From Candidatus Poribacteria bacterium (GTDB taxonomy: Bacteria > Poribacteria > WGA-4E > WGA-3G): a stretch of DNA of 14,761 bases. Made by a program: the position numbers and the translations under genes. The number at the start of each line of letters is the position of its first letter. Position 1 is the first letter of the stretch. This document shows, one piece after another, positions 5,623 through 13,432 of this stretch. The notes beneath the pieces are model-generated. The model was given only the letters and a program-made list of their open reading frames with translations. It did no database searches and was not told where the DNA came from. The stretch spans positions 1 to 14,761 of the forward strand of contig JAPPMR010000920.1 of the NCBI GenBank assembly GCA_028818995.1. The letters are read 5' to 3'.

Positions 5623-6264
5623 ATGTCAGATAAAGAGAAAGAGAAAAAACAGGAAACGAATATTTCGCGTCGGAGTTTTTTGAAAGGCGTTGGGACTGGA
5701 ACTGTTGCTGCAACCGTTGCACCAGCAATTTTAGTCGGTGATGCGGAAACTGCAGAAGCGCAAACCGATGGCGCGGTCTCCACAGCGAAAATTCAATTGA
5801 ATATCAATGAAAAGTTATATGAGATTGAAGTAGAGGCACGCACTACGTTGTTAACAGTTTTGCGCGATGGAATTGATACAGGCGGGAACAATGTTGATTT
5901 GACTGGTGCTAAGCTTATCTGTGACAGAGGTGAATGCGGCGGATGTACTGTTCTTGTAGATGGGAAAGCTGTATACGCATGTATGATGCTCGCAATGGAT
6001 GTGCAAGGCAAACAGATTACGACCGTAGAAGGCATAGCGAACGGAGATGACCTGCATCCGGTGCAAGAAGCATTCATTAAGCACGATGCAATGATGTGCG
6101 GCTTCTGCACTCCCGGTTTCATTGTTTCATCGGTGGCACTCTTGAACGAAAACAAAAAACCGACGAGCGCAGAGATCAAGGATGGCTTATCAGGCAATAC
6201 TTGTCGTTGCGGCACTTACCCGTTCATTTTTGACGCAGTTGAAACCGCTTCAGAGAAGATGTAG
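5623..6264 (+). CDS. Tat-exported [2Fe-2S] subunit of a xanthine-oxidase-family enzyme
   Basis: A 213-residue iron-sulfur subunit of a molybdenum hydroxylase, resembling E. coli PaoA (YagT). The N-terminus carries a twin-arginine signal, ISRRSFLKGVG (14-24), a hydrophobic stretch and a likely cleavage after AEA (44-46), so the complex should be exported folded to the periplasm. The plant-ferredoxin-like domain holds C100, C105, C108 and C120 (CDRGECGGC motif); the second, all-helical [2Fe-2S] domain holds C159, C162, C194 and C196 (MCGFCTPGF, CRCGTYP). All eight ligands are present. It passes electrons from the molybdenum centre towards FAD. The start is supported by AAGGAGGG just upstream. 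It is the first gene of the operon, 71 bases ahead of the large subunit. Substrate cannot be read from this subunit. Confidence 0.93.
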   Translation: MSDKEKEKKQETNISRRSFLKGVGTGTVAATVAPAILVGDAETAEAQTDGAVSTAKIQLNINEKLYEIEVEARTTLLTVLRDGIDTGGNNVDLTGAKLICDRGECGGCTVLVDGKAVYACMMLAMDVQGKQITTVEGIANGDDLHPVQEAFIKHDAMMCGFCTPGFIVSSVALLNENKKPTSAEIKDGLSGNTCRCGTYPFIFDAVETASEKM

Positions 6265-6273
6265 TTTTGACCA

Positions 6274-6295
6274 AGCAACCCTTCATCAGGTTGCT
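6274..6295 (+). repeat. Intercistronic hairpin between small and large subunit genes
   Basis: AGCAACC (6274-6280) and GGTTGCT (6289-6295) are perfect complements around an 8-base loop. No T tract follows, so it is more likely an mRNA stability or processing element than a terminator. Confidence 0.45.
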
Positions 6296-6335
6296 GTCGC
6301 TATGAACGTGTTATGTATTGAAAAGGAGAAAACAG

Positions 6336-8456
6336 ATGGCATCATGGGGTGAAGCAAGCCAATCTCGGCTTATTGGCAAGCGGATTGCCCGTTTGTCTGG
6401 TAAGGATAAAGTTACAGGAAAAGCGAAGTATACCTTTGATATTAATCGTCCGGAAATGCTTTATGGACGCATTCTGCGATCTGAAGTTGCGCATGCAAAC
6501 GTAACGGATCTTGACCTGACCCGCGCGGAAGCACTGCCCGGTGTCAAAGCGGTTATTCCATTAATCGAAGTAGGCAGGAAGTTACGCTATCAAGGACAAG
6601 AGATCGCCGCGGTTGCTGCAGAAACTGACGACATTGCTAAAGACGCATTGCGGTTGATTTATGTTGAATTGGAAGAATTGCCTTTTGTCGTCACGGAAGC
6701 AGATGCAATGGCAGAAGGTGCACCGCAGATTCGGGATGACTGGAAGGGAAATCAGAGTAATCCTGGCATTAACGAAGATGGTGATGTAGACGCGGCCTTC
6801 TCAGAAGCTGCAGTTACAGTAGAAGCAACCTATCACACACCTGTCCAAACGCACGTCTGCTTGGAAACACACGGGCATGTCGTCGAATGGACAGATGAAC
6901 AGAACTTAACTGTTTGGGCATCTACACAAGCGGTTTTTGGAGTCCGCAACGACCTCGCGCGTCGCTTTGAGCTTCCCGCAAATCAGGTCAGAGTTATCAC
7001 TGAACACATGGGAGGCGGTTTTGGAAGCAAATTCAATGCTGGCGTAGAAGGTCTTGCTGCAGTGCGGTTGTCACGCATGACCGAAAGACCAGTAAAATTA
7101 ATGTTGACCCGAAAGGCTGAACACCTTGTAGCGGGCAATAGACCCTCAATGACACAGCATGTAAAGGCGGGCGCAACTCGCGACGGTCGACTCATTGCTT
7201 ACGATATGCGTGGCTACGGCACAGGCGGCATCTCCAGCGGTGCAGGATTCAATGCACCTTATGTCTACCACGTCCCAAATAGACGAACCGAACGTTTTAA
7301 CGTCGCTGTTAATGCGGGTAATCAACGCGCAATGCGTGCACCTGGACATCCGCAAGGTGCTTTTGCAATGGATTCGTTGATGGATGAACTTGCAGAAAAA
7401 CTGGGAATGAACCCGTTGGAATTCCGGCGGATTAACGATTCAAGTGAGGTGCGTCAAGCGCAATATACCCTCGGTGCACAGGAAATTGGATGGCACCGTC
7501 GCAATAATGTTCCCGGTTCTGGGACAGGCGTTAAAAAACGCGGTATGGGTGTTGGTAGCGGCTTATGGGGCGGTGGCGGCGGTAGAGGCACGCAAGCGCG
7601 TGTTACTATCAATGCTGACGGCACAGTTGAAGCGGTCACTGGCACACAAGATATCGGCACTGGTATTCGGACTGTGATAGCTATCATCGTAGCAGAGGAG
7701 TTGGGACTCGCACCGACAGATATTTCAGTAAAAGTTGGGGATAGTGGTCCTGGGTTACCCTCTGGCGGAAGTGGCGGAAGTCAGACAACAGCATCTGTTG
7801 CACCGGTTATCAAAACCGCAGCTGCGGCAGCGAAACAGAAGTTGTTTGAACACGTCGCTCCCTTACTACAGGCACCGGTTGATGATCTACGCATCGGAAC
7901 AGGTAAAATCTATGTTGCTTCTGACAGAACAAAGACGGTTACTTGGAAACAAGCAACTGGACAACTCGGACAGGAAAGCATCAGCGAAGGTGGAAATTGG
8001 GATCAAGAACTCAGACAAGGCGGAGTCGCTGGCACACAGTTTGCTGAAGTTGAAGTTGACACCCAAACAGGACAAGTCAAAGTGCTTAAGATCGTTGCAG
8101 TCCAAGATTGCGGATTAGCGATTAACCGATTGACAACGGAAAGCCAGATTAACGGCGGCGTTATCATGGGTTTAGGGCAAGCACTCCTTGAAGAGCGTAT
8201 CATGGATCCGCAAACCGGACGCATGCTTAATGCTAACCTTGAGGATTACAAAGTCCCTGGAACATTTGAGATACCTGAAATCAAGTCAATCGTTTTTGAT
8301 ACGCACCGCAAGGTTACGGGTGTTGGTGAACCACCGTGTATTCCGACACTTGGTGCAATCGCAAATGCTGTTCACAATGCGATCGGTGTCCGAATTCGGG
8401 AACTACCGATAACGCCCGATAAAATCCTCACCGCACTTGCTGAGAAGAAGGCATAA
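6336..8456 (+). CDS. Molybdopterin-binding catalytic subunit, xanthine oxidase family
   Basis: A 706-residue large subunit that binds the molybdenum cofactor and hydroxylates the substrate, probably an aldehyde or N-heterocycle. Signatures: GKDKVTGKAKYTFDI near the N-terminus (hammerhead domain), HVCLETHGHVVEW (about 173-185), HMGGGFGSKF (224-233), RAMRAPGHPQGAFAMDSL (331-348), GGSGGSQTTASVAP (477-490), and VGEPPCIPTLGAIANA (663-678), whose glutamate in GEPP (E665) is the family's catalytic base. The AYxCSFR loop of aerobic CO dehydrogenase is absent, so it is not CoxL. ATG 6336 is preferred over a TTG at 6318 because that codon lies just ahead of the Shine-Dalgarno AAGGAG (6323-6328). The FAD subunit gene follows with its ribosome site overlapping the stop. 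No XdhC/PaoD-type chaperone is seen nearby. Confidence 0.93.
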   Translation: MASWGEASQSRLIGKRIARLSGKDKVTGKAKYTFDINRPEMLYGRILRSEVAHANVTDLDLTRAEALPGVKAVIPLIEVGRKLRYQGQEIAAVAAETDDIAKDALRLIYVELEELPFVVTEADAMAEGAPQIRDDWKGNQSNPGINEDGDVDAAFSEAAVTVEATYHTPVQTHVCLETHGHVVEWTDEQNLTVWASTQAVFGVRNDLARRFELPANQVRVITEHMGGGFGSKFNAGVEGLAAVRLSRMTERPVKLMLTRKAEHLVAGNRPSMTQHVKAGATRDGRLIAYDMRGYGTGGISSGAGFNAPYVYHVPNRRTERFNVAVNAGNQRAMRAPGHPQGAFAMDSLMDELAEKLGMNPLEFRRINDSSEVRQAQYTLGAQEIGWHRRNNVPGSGTGVKKRGMGVGSGLWGGGGGRGTQARVTINADGTVEAVTGTQDIGTGIRTVIAIIVAEELGLAPTDISVKVGDSGPGLPSGGSGGSQTTASVAPVIKTAAAAAKQKLFEHVAPLLQAPVDDLRIGTGKIYVASDRTKTVTWKQATGQLGQESISEGGNWDQELRQGGVAGTQFAEVEVDTQTGQVKVLKIVAVQDCGLAINRLTTESQINGGVIMGLGQALLEERIMDPQTGRMLNANLEDYKVPGTFEIPEIKSIVFDTHRKVTGVGEPPCIPTLGAIANAVHNAIGVRIRELPITPDKILTALAEKKA

Positions 8457-8467
8457 GGAGGTAAACA

Positions 8468-9448
8468 ATGGATAAATTTAGTTACGTTAACGCGACCAGT
8501 CTAAAACAGGTTACCTCATTATTGAGTGACAGCGGATGGGGCGAAGTCATGATGATAGCAGGGGGGACTGACCTGCTCAGTGAACTCAAAGAGTACATTG
8601 AAACCCCAAAAACATTGATTAATCTGAAGACGTTGCCCGGTATGGATAGTATCACAGCAGACGCATCAGGTTTAAAAATCGGTGCGTTAGCCACTGTCGC
8701 TGATATTGCAATGCATCCGACAATTCAGCATCACTACACCGTGCTTGCACAAGCGGCAGCATCCGTAGCAACACCACAAATACGGAATGTTGGGACACTT
8801 GGAGGTAATCTTTGTCAACGGCCTCGCTGCTGGTACTACCGAGATGAGACCGTCAATTGTCTCAAGAAAGGTGGAGACATCTGTTATGCTATTGATGGTT
8901 TGAGCAAATACCACGCTATCTTCGGTGGGGATCCGGTCTATATTGTCCATCCTTCTGACATCGCGCCAGCATTGATTGCACTCAACGCGTCTCTCAAAAT
9001 TGCTGGTCCAGAAGGTGAAAAGACATTAAAAGTTGAGGAATTCTTTACCTTGCCAGCGGCAAATCCGTTTCGGGAAAATGTGCTTGAACCGAATGAAATC
9101 GTTGTTGAAGTTCAGGTGCCACAGCCAAAACCGGATACAAAGAGTTTTTATCTAAAAGCGCGTGAGAAAGGTGCCCCTGACTTTGCATTGGCAAGTGTTG
9201 CAGGTGTCTTTGAGATGATGGGGAAAACATGTCAAGCCGCTAACGTCGTACTTGGTGGCGTTGCTCCTGCGCCATGGCGATCCGCGGAAGCTGAAACTGC
9301 TCTTACAGGTAAGATGATCAATGAAGCAGTCAGCATGAACGCTGGGGCAGAAGCTGTTAAAGATGCAGAACCCATGAATGATAACGCATACAAAGTGACG
9401 TTAACCCAGAATCTCATCAGTCGTACCGCTATGATGGCAGTCAGTTAA
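8468..9448 (+). CDS. FAD-binding subunit with PaoB-like cysteine-rich insertion
   Basis: A 326-residue FAD subunit of the molybdenum hydroxylase (CO dehydrogenase flavoprotein/CoxM family). FAD-binding motifs are IAGGTDLL (30-37) and TLGGNL (110-115). Between them and the C-terminal domain lies NLCQRPRCWYYRDETVNCLK followed by KGGDICYAIDG, with four cysteines at 116, 121, 131 and 139. E. coli PaoB (YagS) has the same kind of insertion and binds a [4Fe-4S] cluster there, so this protein probably does too; ordinary XDH or CoxM flavoproteins lack it. Electrons would leave the enzyme here to an unknown acceptor. AAGGAGGT (8455-8462) overlaps the previous stop codon, which indicates translational coupling. 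It has no signal peptide of its own and would be carried out by the Tat signal of the iron-sulfur subunit (inference). Confidence 0.92.
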   Translation: MDKFSYVNATSLKQVTSLLSDSGWGEVMMIAGGTDLLSELKEYIETPKTLINLKTLPGMDSITADASGLKIGALATVADIAMHPTIQHHYTVLAQAAASVATPQIRNVGTLGGNLCQRPRCWYYRDETVNCLKKGGDICYAIDGLSKYHAIFGGDPVYIVHPSDIAPALIALNASLKIAGPEGEKTLKVEEFFTLPAANPFRENVLEPNEIVVEVQVPQPKPDTKSFYLKAREKGAPDFALASVAGVFEMMGKTCQAANVVLGGVAPAPWRSAEAETALTGKMINEAVSMNAGAEAVKDAEPMNDNAYKVTLTQNLISRTAMMAVS

Positions 9449-9460
9449 AGGAGGATGAAC

Positions 9461-9700
9461 ATGTTAGAGGGAAAAACACTCCCAATTTTTAGTCGCCCGA
9501 TATGCCAAGACCTCCGGACGAAGGCAATTTATATCCCCGGTGGCAACTTGCAGAACCTCGTTGAAGAAAATCCGGGAACACACTATTGGTGTAATTGCAC
9601 AATGCAGGTGGTCGGTCCCGACGATCAATTTGTGTCGCCGAACGCGTGTAAACAGGCACGTTCCTGCTTCAATCCGGTCGGTGGCAAGCCAGTAGTATAA
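9461..9700 (+). CDS. Small five-cysteine protein linked to the Mo-hydroxylase operon
   Basis: A 79-residue protein starting MLEGKTLPIFSRPICQDLRT and containing THYWCNCTMQVVGPDDQFVS followed by PNACKQARSCF. Cysteines lie at 15, 44, 46, 63 and 69; the CxC plus two or three more could hold a metal or an iron-sulfur cluster. I recognise no named family and see no signal peptide or membrane segment. Two in-frame ATGs exist: the one at 9455 touches the Shine-Dalgarno AAAGGAGG (9447-9454) with no spacing, so ATG 9461 with six bases of spacing is chosen. It begins 12 bases after the FAD subunit and is followed by a terminator-like hairpin, so it is the last gene of the operon. It may be an electron acceptor, assembly factor or small extra subunit (inference only). 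Confidence 0.75.
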   Translation: MLEGKTLPIFSRPICQDLRTKAIYIPGGNLQNLVEENPGTHYWCNCTMQVVGPDDQFVSPNACKQARSCFNPVGGKPVV

Positions 9701-9714
9701 TCACATAATATCGT

Positions 9715-9764
9715 TATCGGTTATCAGTATTCTTTCTGATAACCGATAGCCGTCCACCTTTTTT
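9715..9764 (+). terminator. Terminator of the Mo-hydroxylase operon
   Basis: TATCGGTTATCAG (9715-9727) pairs perfectly over 13 bases with CTGATAACCGATA (9736-9748) around an 8-base loop. A run of six T at 9759-9764 follows ten bases later, slightly far for a classical intrinsic terminator, but position and stability fit. Confidence 0.65.
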
Positions 9765-9769
9765 ATAAT
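9764..9769 (+). promoter_or_regulatory. Consensus -10 box directly before the CopD-like gene
   Basis: TATAAT lies with its last base seven bases before the ATG at 9777, which would place the transcript start at or next to the start codon. No good -35 hexamer is seen 16-18 bases upstream (AACCGA there), and the box overlaps the T run of the terminator. It fits a leaderless mRNA but could be coincidence in an AT-rich spot. Confidence 0.35.
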
Positions 9770-9776
9770 TTTGGTA

Positions 9777-10232
9777 ATGTTCCTTAAACCTTTGATACAA
9801 TGGTTGCATGTCGGTTCCGTTGTCTTGATGATAGGTGGTTTCTTCTTTTTTCGCGTTGTCCTCATTCCAATTGCCAATCGTTCCCCCGATCCAAATACTT
9901 TAATTTCATCGGCACTCAGACGTTTCAGTGGAATAGTTTGGCCCGCATTGCTAACCGTTCTTATATCTGGCGTGTATAACGTTATTGCCTTCTTTAGAAC
10001 CGCCCGTGTCTCTGCTGCAGAATCTGTTGATGTTGATTACTCACTTTACATCCTCATTTTAGGTGTAAAATTCTTTATCGTTTTTCTGATATATACGCTT
10101 GCAATTATTTTGACGTTCCCGTATCCTGTTTTTGAGGTATTTCAGAAAAAACCTGCACCGTGGTTGAACATTGTCATTATTTTAGGACTGATAATTATAT
10201 TTCTATCAGCGTTCTTACGTCGTATGGCTTAA
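9777..10232 (+). CDS. CopD-like four-helix membrane protein
   Basis: A 151-residue integral membrane protein with four predicted helices: about 5-30 (WLHVGSVVLMIGGFFFFRVV), 50-72, 88-113 and 128-148. The opening xxWLHVxSxVLMxGGxFFFR pattern, with a histidine in the first helix, is that of the copper resistance D (CopD) family; full-length CopD has more helices, so this is the short stand-alone type. CopD proteins are linked to copper uptake, and the conserved histidine may bind metal or haem; the actual role here is unknown. ATG 9777 is chosen over the TTG at 9771; no Shine-Dalgarno is visible, consistent with a leaderless transcript. It sits between the Mo-hydroxylase terminator and the dioxygenase gene, with no evident functional link. 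Confidence 0.7.
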   Translation: MFLKPLIQWLHVGSVVLMIGGFFFFRVVLIPIANRSPDPNTLISSALRRFSGIVWPALLTVLISGVYNVIAFFRTARVSAAESVDVDYSLYILILGVKFFIVFLIYTLAIILTFPYPVFEVFQKKPAPWLNIVIILGLIIIFLSAFLRRMA

Positions 10233-10277
10233 TGGAATTGACTTTTTCACAACTATAGGATTAAAAGGAGCAGACAA

Positions 10278-11093
10278 ATGGCAGTATTAAGCAAAGAGGA
10301 TTTAGCCTTTTGGGAAGAAAACGGTTATGTCGTCATCCCCAATGCAGCACCAGCAGCGTTAATCCAAGATGCAGCAACGGCGGTCTGGGATTTTCTTGAG
10401 ATGGATGCGGATTTTCCAGAGAGTTGGTATCCTGATCCACCTCGTGGTATTATGGTAGAAATCTATCAGCACCCTGCTCTGTGGGCAACACGCCAATACC
10501 CGCGTGTGCATCAGGCTTTTGCCGAAATATGGGGCACAGAGAAACTATGGGTTAGTTTTGACCGTGCCAGCATGAGCCCACCCAATGTCCCCGGCAAATA
10601 TGAACGTACAAGCGTTGGACTTCATTGGGACATGTCCATAGATGTTCCCATCCGATTCCATGTGCAAGGTGTGCTTTACCTAACAGATACCGCCGCGAAC
10701 CAAGGCGCATTTGTCTGCGTCCCAGGATTCCACAATAAAATTGAGGAATGGATAAAGAGTCTTCCAGAAGATGCTGACCCGCGCCAACAAAATTTAGAGG
10801 CATTAGGCATGATTCCTGTCCCCGCAAATGCAGGTGATCTGATAATTTGGCATAGTGCTTTGCCGCATAGTGCCGGTATCAACACCGCTGATGCGCCGCG
10901 CGTCGCGCAATACATAACGATGACACCAACGGGTGAAGCAAATCAAGAGGCACGGGAACGCCGCATCAATGGATGGAAAAATCGGATGGCAGGCTTTGGT
11001 GGTGAACGTCCAGAAAAGGAACATGAATCGGGTGAGACTGCAGAGTTAACCGAGCTTGGGAAAAAATTGTTGGGACTTGAAACGTGGGGATAA
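10278..11093 (+). CDS. Phytanoyl-CoA dioxygenase (PhyH) family protein
   Basis: A 271-residue Fe(II)/2-oxoglutarate-dependent dioxygenase of the PhyH superfamily. The metal triad is visible: H116 and D118 in GLHWDMS, and the distal histidine H197 in WHSALPHSAGIN; R208 (APRVAQY) is the likely 2-oxoglutarate-binding arginine. Supporting features are the N-terminal FWEENGYVVIPNA opening, typical of the family, and GDLIIWH. Cytoplasmic, no signal. Members hydroxylate diverse small molecules, so the substrate cannot be assigned; despite the family name, phytanoyl-CoA is not implied. AAAGGAG (10264-10270) lies at normal distance from ATG 10278. Its start is 45 bases after the CopD-like gene, so co-transcription is possible. 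It converges with the minus-strand aldo/keto reductase gene. Confidence 0.88.
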   Translation: MAVLSKEDLAFWEENGYVVIPNAAPAALIQDAATAVWDFLEMDADFPESWYPDPPRGIMVEIYQHPALWATRQYPRVHQAFAEIWGTEKLWVSFDRASMSPPNVPGKYERTSVGLHWDMSIDVPIRFHVQGVLYLTDTAANQGAFVCVPGFHNKIEEWIKSLPEDADPRQQNLEALGMIPVPANAGDLIIWHSALPHSAGINTADAPRVAQYITMTPTGEANQEARERRINGWKNRMAGFGGERPEKEHESGETAELTELGKKLLGLETWG

Positions 11094-11449
11094 AATGGTG
11101 TTAAATTGCTAAAAATCGTAGGGTGGTTATCTGTGCCTGCCCGTTATTCTGTTAACGAAACATGACAAGATTCGCACAAGGTAGGTGCGGTTTCCTAACC
11201 TCACTATAGGCATCAATTTAGCGTGTAAAGTTTGGTCCAATACCGAAAACAGATAGTTTTCTGAGAGCGATCCTTTCTTGTTGGAGAGGTTTTCAACCCC
11301 TCCAAATGCCAAAAAGCGCATTCATCGTTGATTTGGATTTCAGAAATATATCGGGCTTACAAAGCCCTCCAACAATAGGATATATCCTAAAATTGACACC
11401 TATAGGTTTAGTTGTGCTTACCCTACCTACGAACTTTTTACATTGGTGA
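11094..11449. other. Convergent intergenic region rich in small palindromes
   Basis: No gene is seen. The region lies between two convergent genes and holds several foldbacks: GTGCGGTT/AACCTCAC (11185-11204, 7 of 8), the 11-bp stem at 11281-11305, GGGCTT-ACA-AAGCCC (11353-11367, perfect), the 14-bp palindrome TAGGATATATCCTA (11376-11389) and ACCTATAGGT (11398-11407). Their density suggests bidirectional termination plus dispersed repeats rather than a coding or RNA gene. Confidence 0.6.
11281..11305. terminator. Candidate bidirectional terminator hairpin
   Basis: TTGGAGAGGTT (11281-11291) pairs with AACCCCTCCAA (11295-11305) at 10 of 11 positions around a 3-base loop. It lies between convergent genes, but there is no proper T tract on either side, so the terminator role is only suggested by position and stability. 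Confidence 0.4.
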
Positions 11450-12451
11450 CTATGACTGCCTCCCAAGAACAGGATACGCAGGGTCATTATACCCTTTACC
11501 GGTATGTTCTCCAGGTGGTACTAACGCATTAATTGCGGCTTCATCATCTGCTGTAATGGTGCAATCTAAACATCCTAAGTTATCCTCTAACTGTTCCATT
11601 GTGCGGGGACCAATGATGACAGACGTAATGGTTGGATTAGCTAAAACCCATGCTAATGCGAATTGTGTCAATGTTTTACCGTGTGCTTCCGCTAAAGGCA
11701 TCAACTCTTGTGCCACTTCAAAACTCTCTTCGCGAAGTTCAGTTTGTAATATCCGCCTATCCTGACGTGCTGCCCTTGAACCCTTGGGTGGCTCTTTGCC
11801 GGGCAAATATTTGCCTGACAACACATCACGTGCCAACGGACTATAAGGCACGACACCGACTCCGTACTTTTGGCAAAACGGAAGCAGTTCTACCTCAATA
11901 TCACGATTAACAATGTTATAAAGTGGTTGAACACAAACAAATTCCTCTAATCCTTGTTGCTTGCTTGTCCAGAGTGCCTCACAAACACGCCATGCCTCAA
12001 AGTTGGAACATGCAATGTAGCGCACCTTACCTTGCCGCACGCAATCATCAAGGGCACGCAGGGACTCTGCAATTCGCGTAGATGAATCCCAACGGTGCAG
12101 ATAATAGACATCAATATGGTCGGTGCCGAGGCGTTTAAGGCTTGCTTCAACTGCAGACATGATATGAAATCGGTGAGAACCACTCTCGTTGACATCATCA
12201 CCCATTGAGCCGTGCACTTTCGTAGCAATAACCCATTTTTCTCGGTTTTCACTTATAGCCTTCCCAATGACTCGTTCGGATTCGCCTGCGTTATAGACAT
12301 TTGCTGTATCAAGAAAGTTAATACCTGCATCCATTGCACGGTGAATAATACGAATGGAATCTTTTTCGTTTGTTGGTCCTCCGAACATCATTGTACCAAG
12401 GCAGAGTGATGATACCTTCACGCCCGCGCGTCCAAGTGTCTTATATTCCAT
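11450..12451 (-). CDS. Aldo/keto reductase family oxidoreductase
   Basis: A 333-residue NADPH-dependent aldo/keto reductase with the (beta/alpha)8 fold. The catalytic tetrad is visible: D48 and Y53 in GINFLDTANVYNAGESE, K78 in WVIATKVHG, and H119 in DVYYLHRWD. Cofactor-binding segments include YIACSNFEAW, VQPLYNIVNRD, VPYSPLARDVLSGKY and the C-terminal TSVIIGPRTMEQLEDNL. Length and the GESE signature fit the YghZ/Tas-like branch (AKR families 11-14). Substrate unknown; these enzymes reduce aldehydes, ketones or sugar derivatives. A TTG at 12469 extends the frame, but it lies directly before the Shine-Dalgarno GGAGAGGA, so ATG 12451 is chosen. It starts 23 bases after the SDR stop and should be co-transcribed with it. 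Confidence 0.92.
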   Translation of the reverse strand: MEYKTLGRAGVKVSSLCLGTMMFGGPTNEKDSIRIIHRAMDAGINFLDTANVYNAGESERVIGKAISENREKWVIATKVHGSMGDDVNESGSHRFHIMSAVEASLKRLGTDHIDVYYLHRWDSSTRIAESLRALDDCVRQGKVRYIACSNFEAWRVCEALWTSKQQGLEEFVCVQPLYNIVNRDIEVELLPFCQKYGVGVVPYSPLARDVLSGKYLPGKEPPKGSRAARQDRRILQTELREESFEVAQELMPLAEAHGKTLTQFALAWVLANPTITSVIIGPRTMEQLEDNLGCLDCTITADDEAAINALVPPGEHTGKGYNDPAYPVLGRQS

Positions 12452-12474
12452 ATCCGATTTCCTCTCCAAATTTG

Positions 12475-13206
12475 TTATGCCATCCGAATGCCACCATTTA
12501 CATCCAGTGTTGCACCAGTGATGTACTGTCCTTCTTCCGAGGCGAGGAAAAGGATAACATTCGCAACCTCAGATGGGTCTGCGACACGCCCCAACGGAAT
12601 CTGGTCTGTCATATCTGGGTGGTTTTTTGCCATCTCTGTCGCTGCGATCCCTGGAGCAATAGAATTAACAGTAATGCCGTACTCACCTAAAACCCTTGCG
12701 AACGATTTTGTCAGGCACATCACACCTGCTTTTGAAGCGGAATAAGGCGCCGATGCAACCAAACCTCCTACCTGTCCTGCAAGTGAACCGAGGTTTATGA
12801 TACGCCCAAACTTTTGTGATTTCATCGTCTCCATCACCGCCTGTGAGCAGAGAAAAGGACCTTTGAGGTTCACAGCCATCATCCTATCCCACTCAGTTTC
12901 AGAGCACGCGTCTATGCGGGTATAACTGAAAATACCAGCGTTGTTAACCAAAACATCAATCCGTCCAAATTCCTTTAGTGTTTTGTCCACCATTGCACGC
13001 ACAGATTCACCATCAGCAACATCCGTTTCAACTAAGATGCACCTTCTTCCCAGCGTAGCTATCTCTTTTGAAGCCGCCTCAGCATTCGCCATATTTACTT
13101 CAGGGATGACAATATCTGCTCCTTCTTTGGCAAATGCAAGACATGTCGCTCTGCCAATGCCGCCACCTCCTCCTGTCACAATCGCAACGCGTCCATCCAA
13201 CCGCAT
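12475..13206 (-). CDS. Short-chain dehydrogenase/reductase (SDR), FabG-like
   Basis: A 243-residue classical SDR. The dinucleotide-binding TGGGGGIG (11-18), the DV pair at 62-63, NNAG (88-91) and the catalytic tetrad N113, S141, Y155 and K159 (YSASK) are all present, followed by IAPG and the C-terminal ITGATLDVNGG. An acidic residue near the end of the second strand (E36 in VIPEVN) favours NAD(H), although this is only a tendency. It resembles FabG-type 3-oxoacyl-ACP reductases, but many such paralogues act on sugars or alcohols, and pairing with an aldo/keto reductase points to small-molecule carbonyl metabolism rather than fatty acid synthesis. AAGGAG (complement of 13215-13220) supports the start. 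It is the promoter-proximal gene of a two-gene unit; the 10-bp palindrome CACTATAGTG (13231-13240) upstream could be an operator. Confidence 0.92.
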   Translation of the reverse strand: MRLDGRVAIVTGGGGGIGRATCLAFAKEGADIVIPEVNMANAEAASKEIATLGRRCILVETDVADGESVRAMVDKTLKEFGRIDVLVNNAGIFSYTRIDACSETEWDRMMAVNLKGPFLCSQAVMETMKSQKFGRIINLGSLAGQVGGLVASAPYSASKAGVMCLTKSFARVLGEYGITVNSIAPGIAATEMAKNHPDMTDQIPLGRVADPSEVANVILFLASEEGQYITGATLDVNGGIRMA

Positions 13207-13279
13207 CTATGTTTCTCCTTTACCAACTTTCACTATAGTGAGTGCAGACTTGATTTGAAAATTTGACTACACTCTTTTT

Positions 13280-13432
13280 GCAGAGCCATTCAATTGTCTT
13301 TCCCATTTAATTATATTGTAAGAGGGAACTCCGATTCCCGACTATCATAGTGTTCCGTCGCGATTCGGAGATCGTTCCTACAAGAAAAAACTATGTAGCA
13401 TGTGCGATTACTGGAGAATTGAATGGCTCTGC
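13280..13432. mobile_element. MITE-like non-autonomous element, about 150 bp
   Basis: Perfect 16-bp terminal inverted repeats, GCAGAGCCATTCAATT (13280-13295) and AATTGAATGGCTCTGC (13417-13432), bound the element. A second, inner inverted repeat of 27 bp matches at about 21 of 27 positions (13316-13342 with 13357-13383) around a 14-base loop, so the whole unit can fold back. The direct repeat CTCTTTTTGC occurs at 13272-13281 and 13432-13441, overlapping the terminal GC; it is an 8-10 bp target-site duplication candidate whose exact edges are ambiguous. No ORF of note is inside, so a transposase would have to come from elsewhere. Confidence 0.7.

Noticed and set aside
6336..8456. Aerobic CO dehydrogenase large subunit (CoxL)
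   Set aside because: The diagnostic AYxCSFR active-site loop is absent; the corresponding region reads RAMRAPGHPQG.
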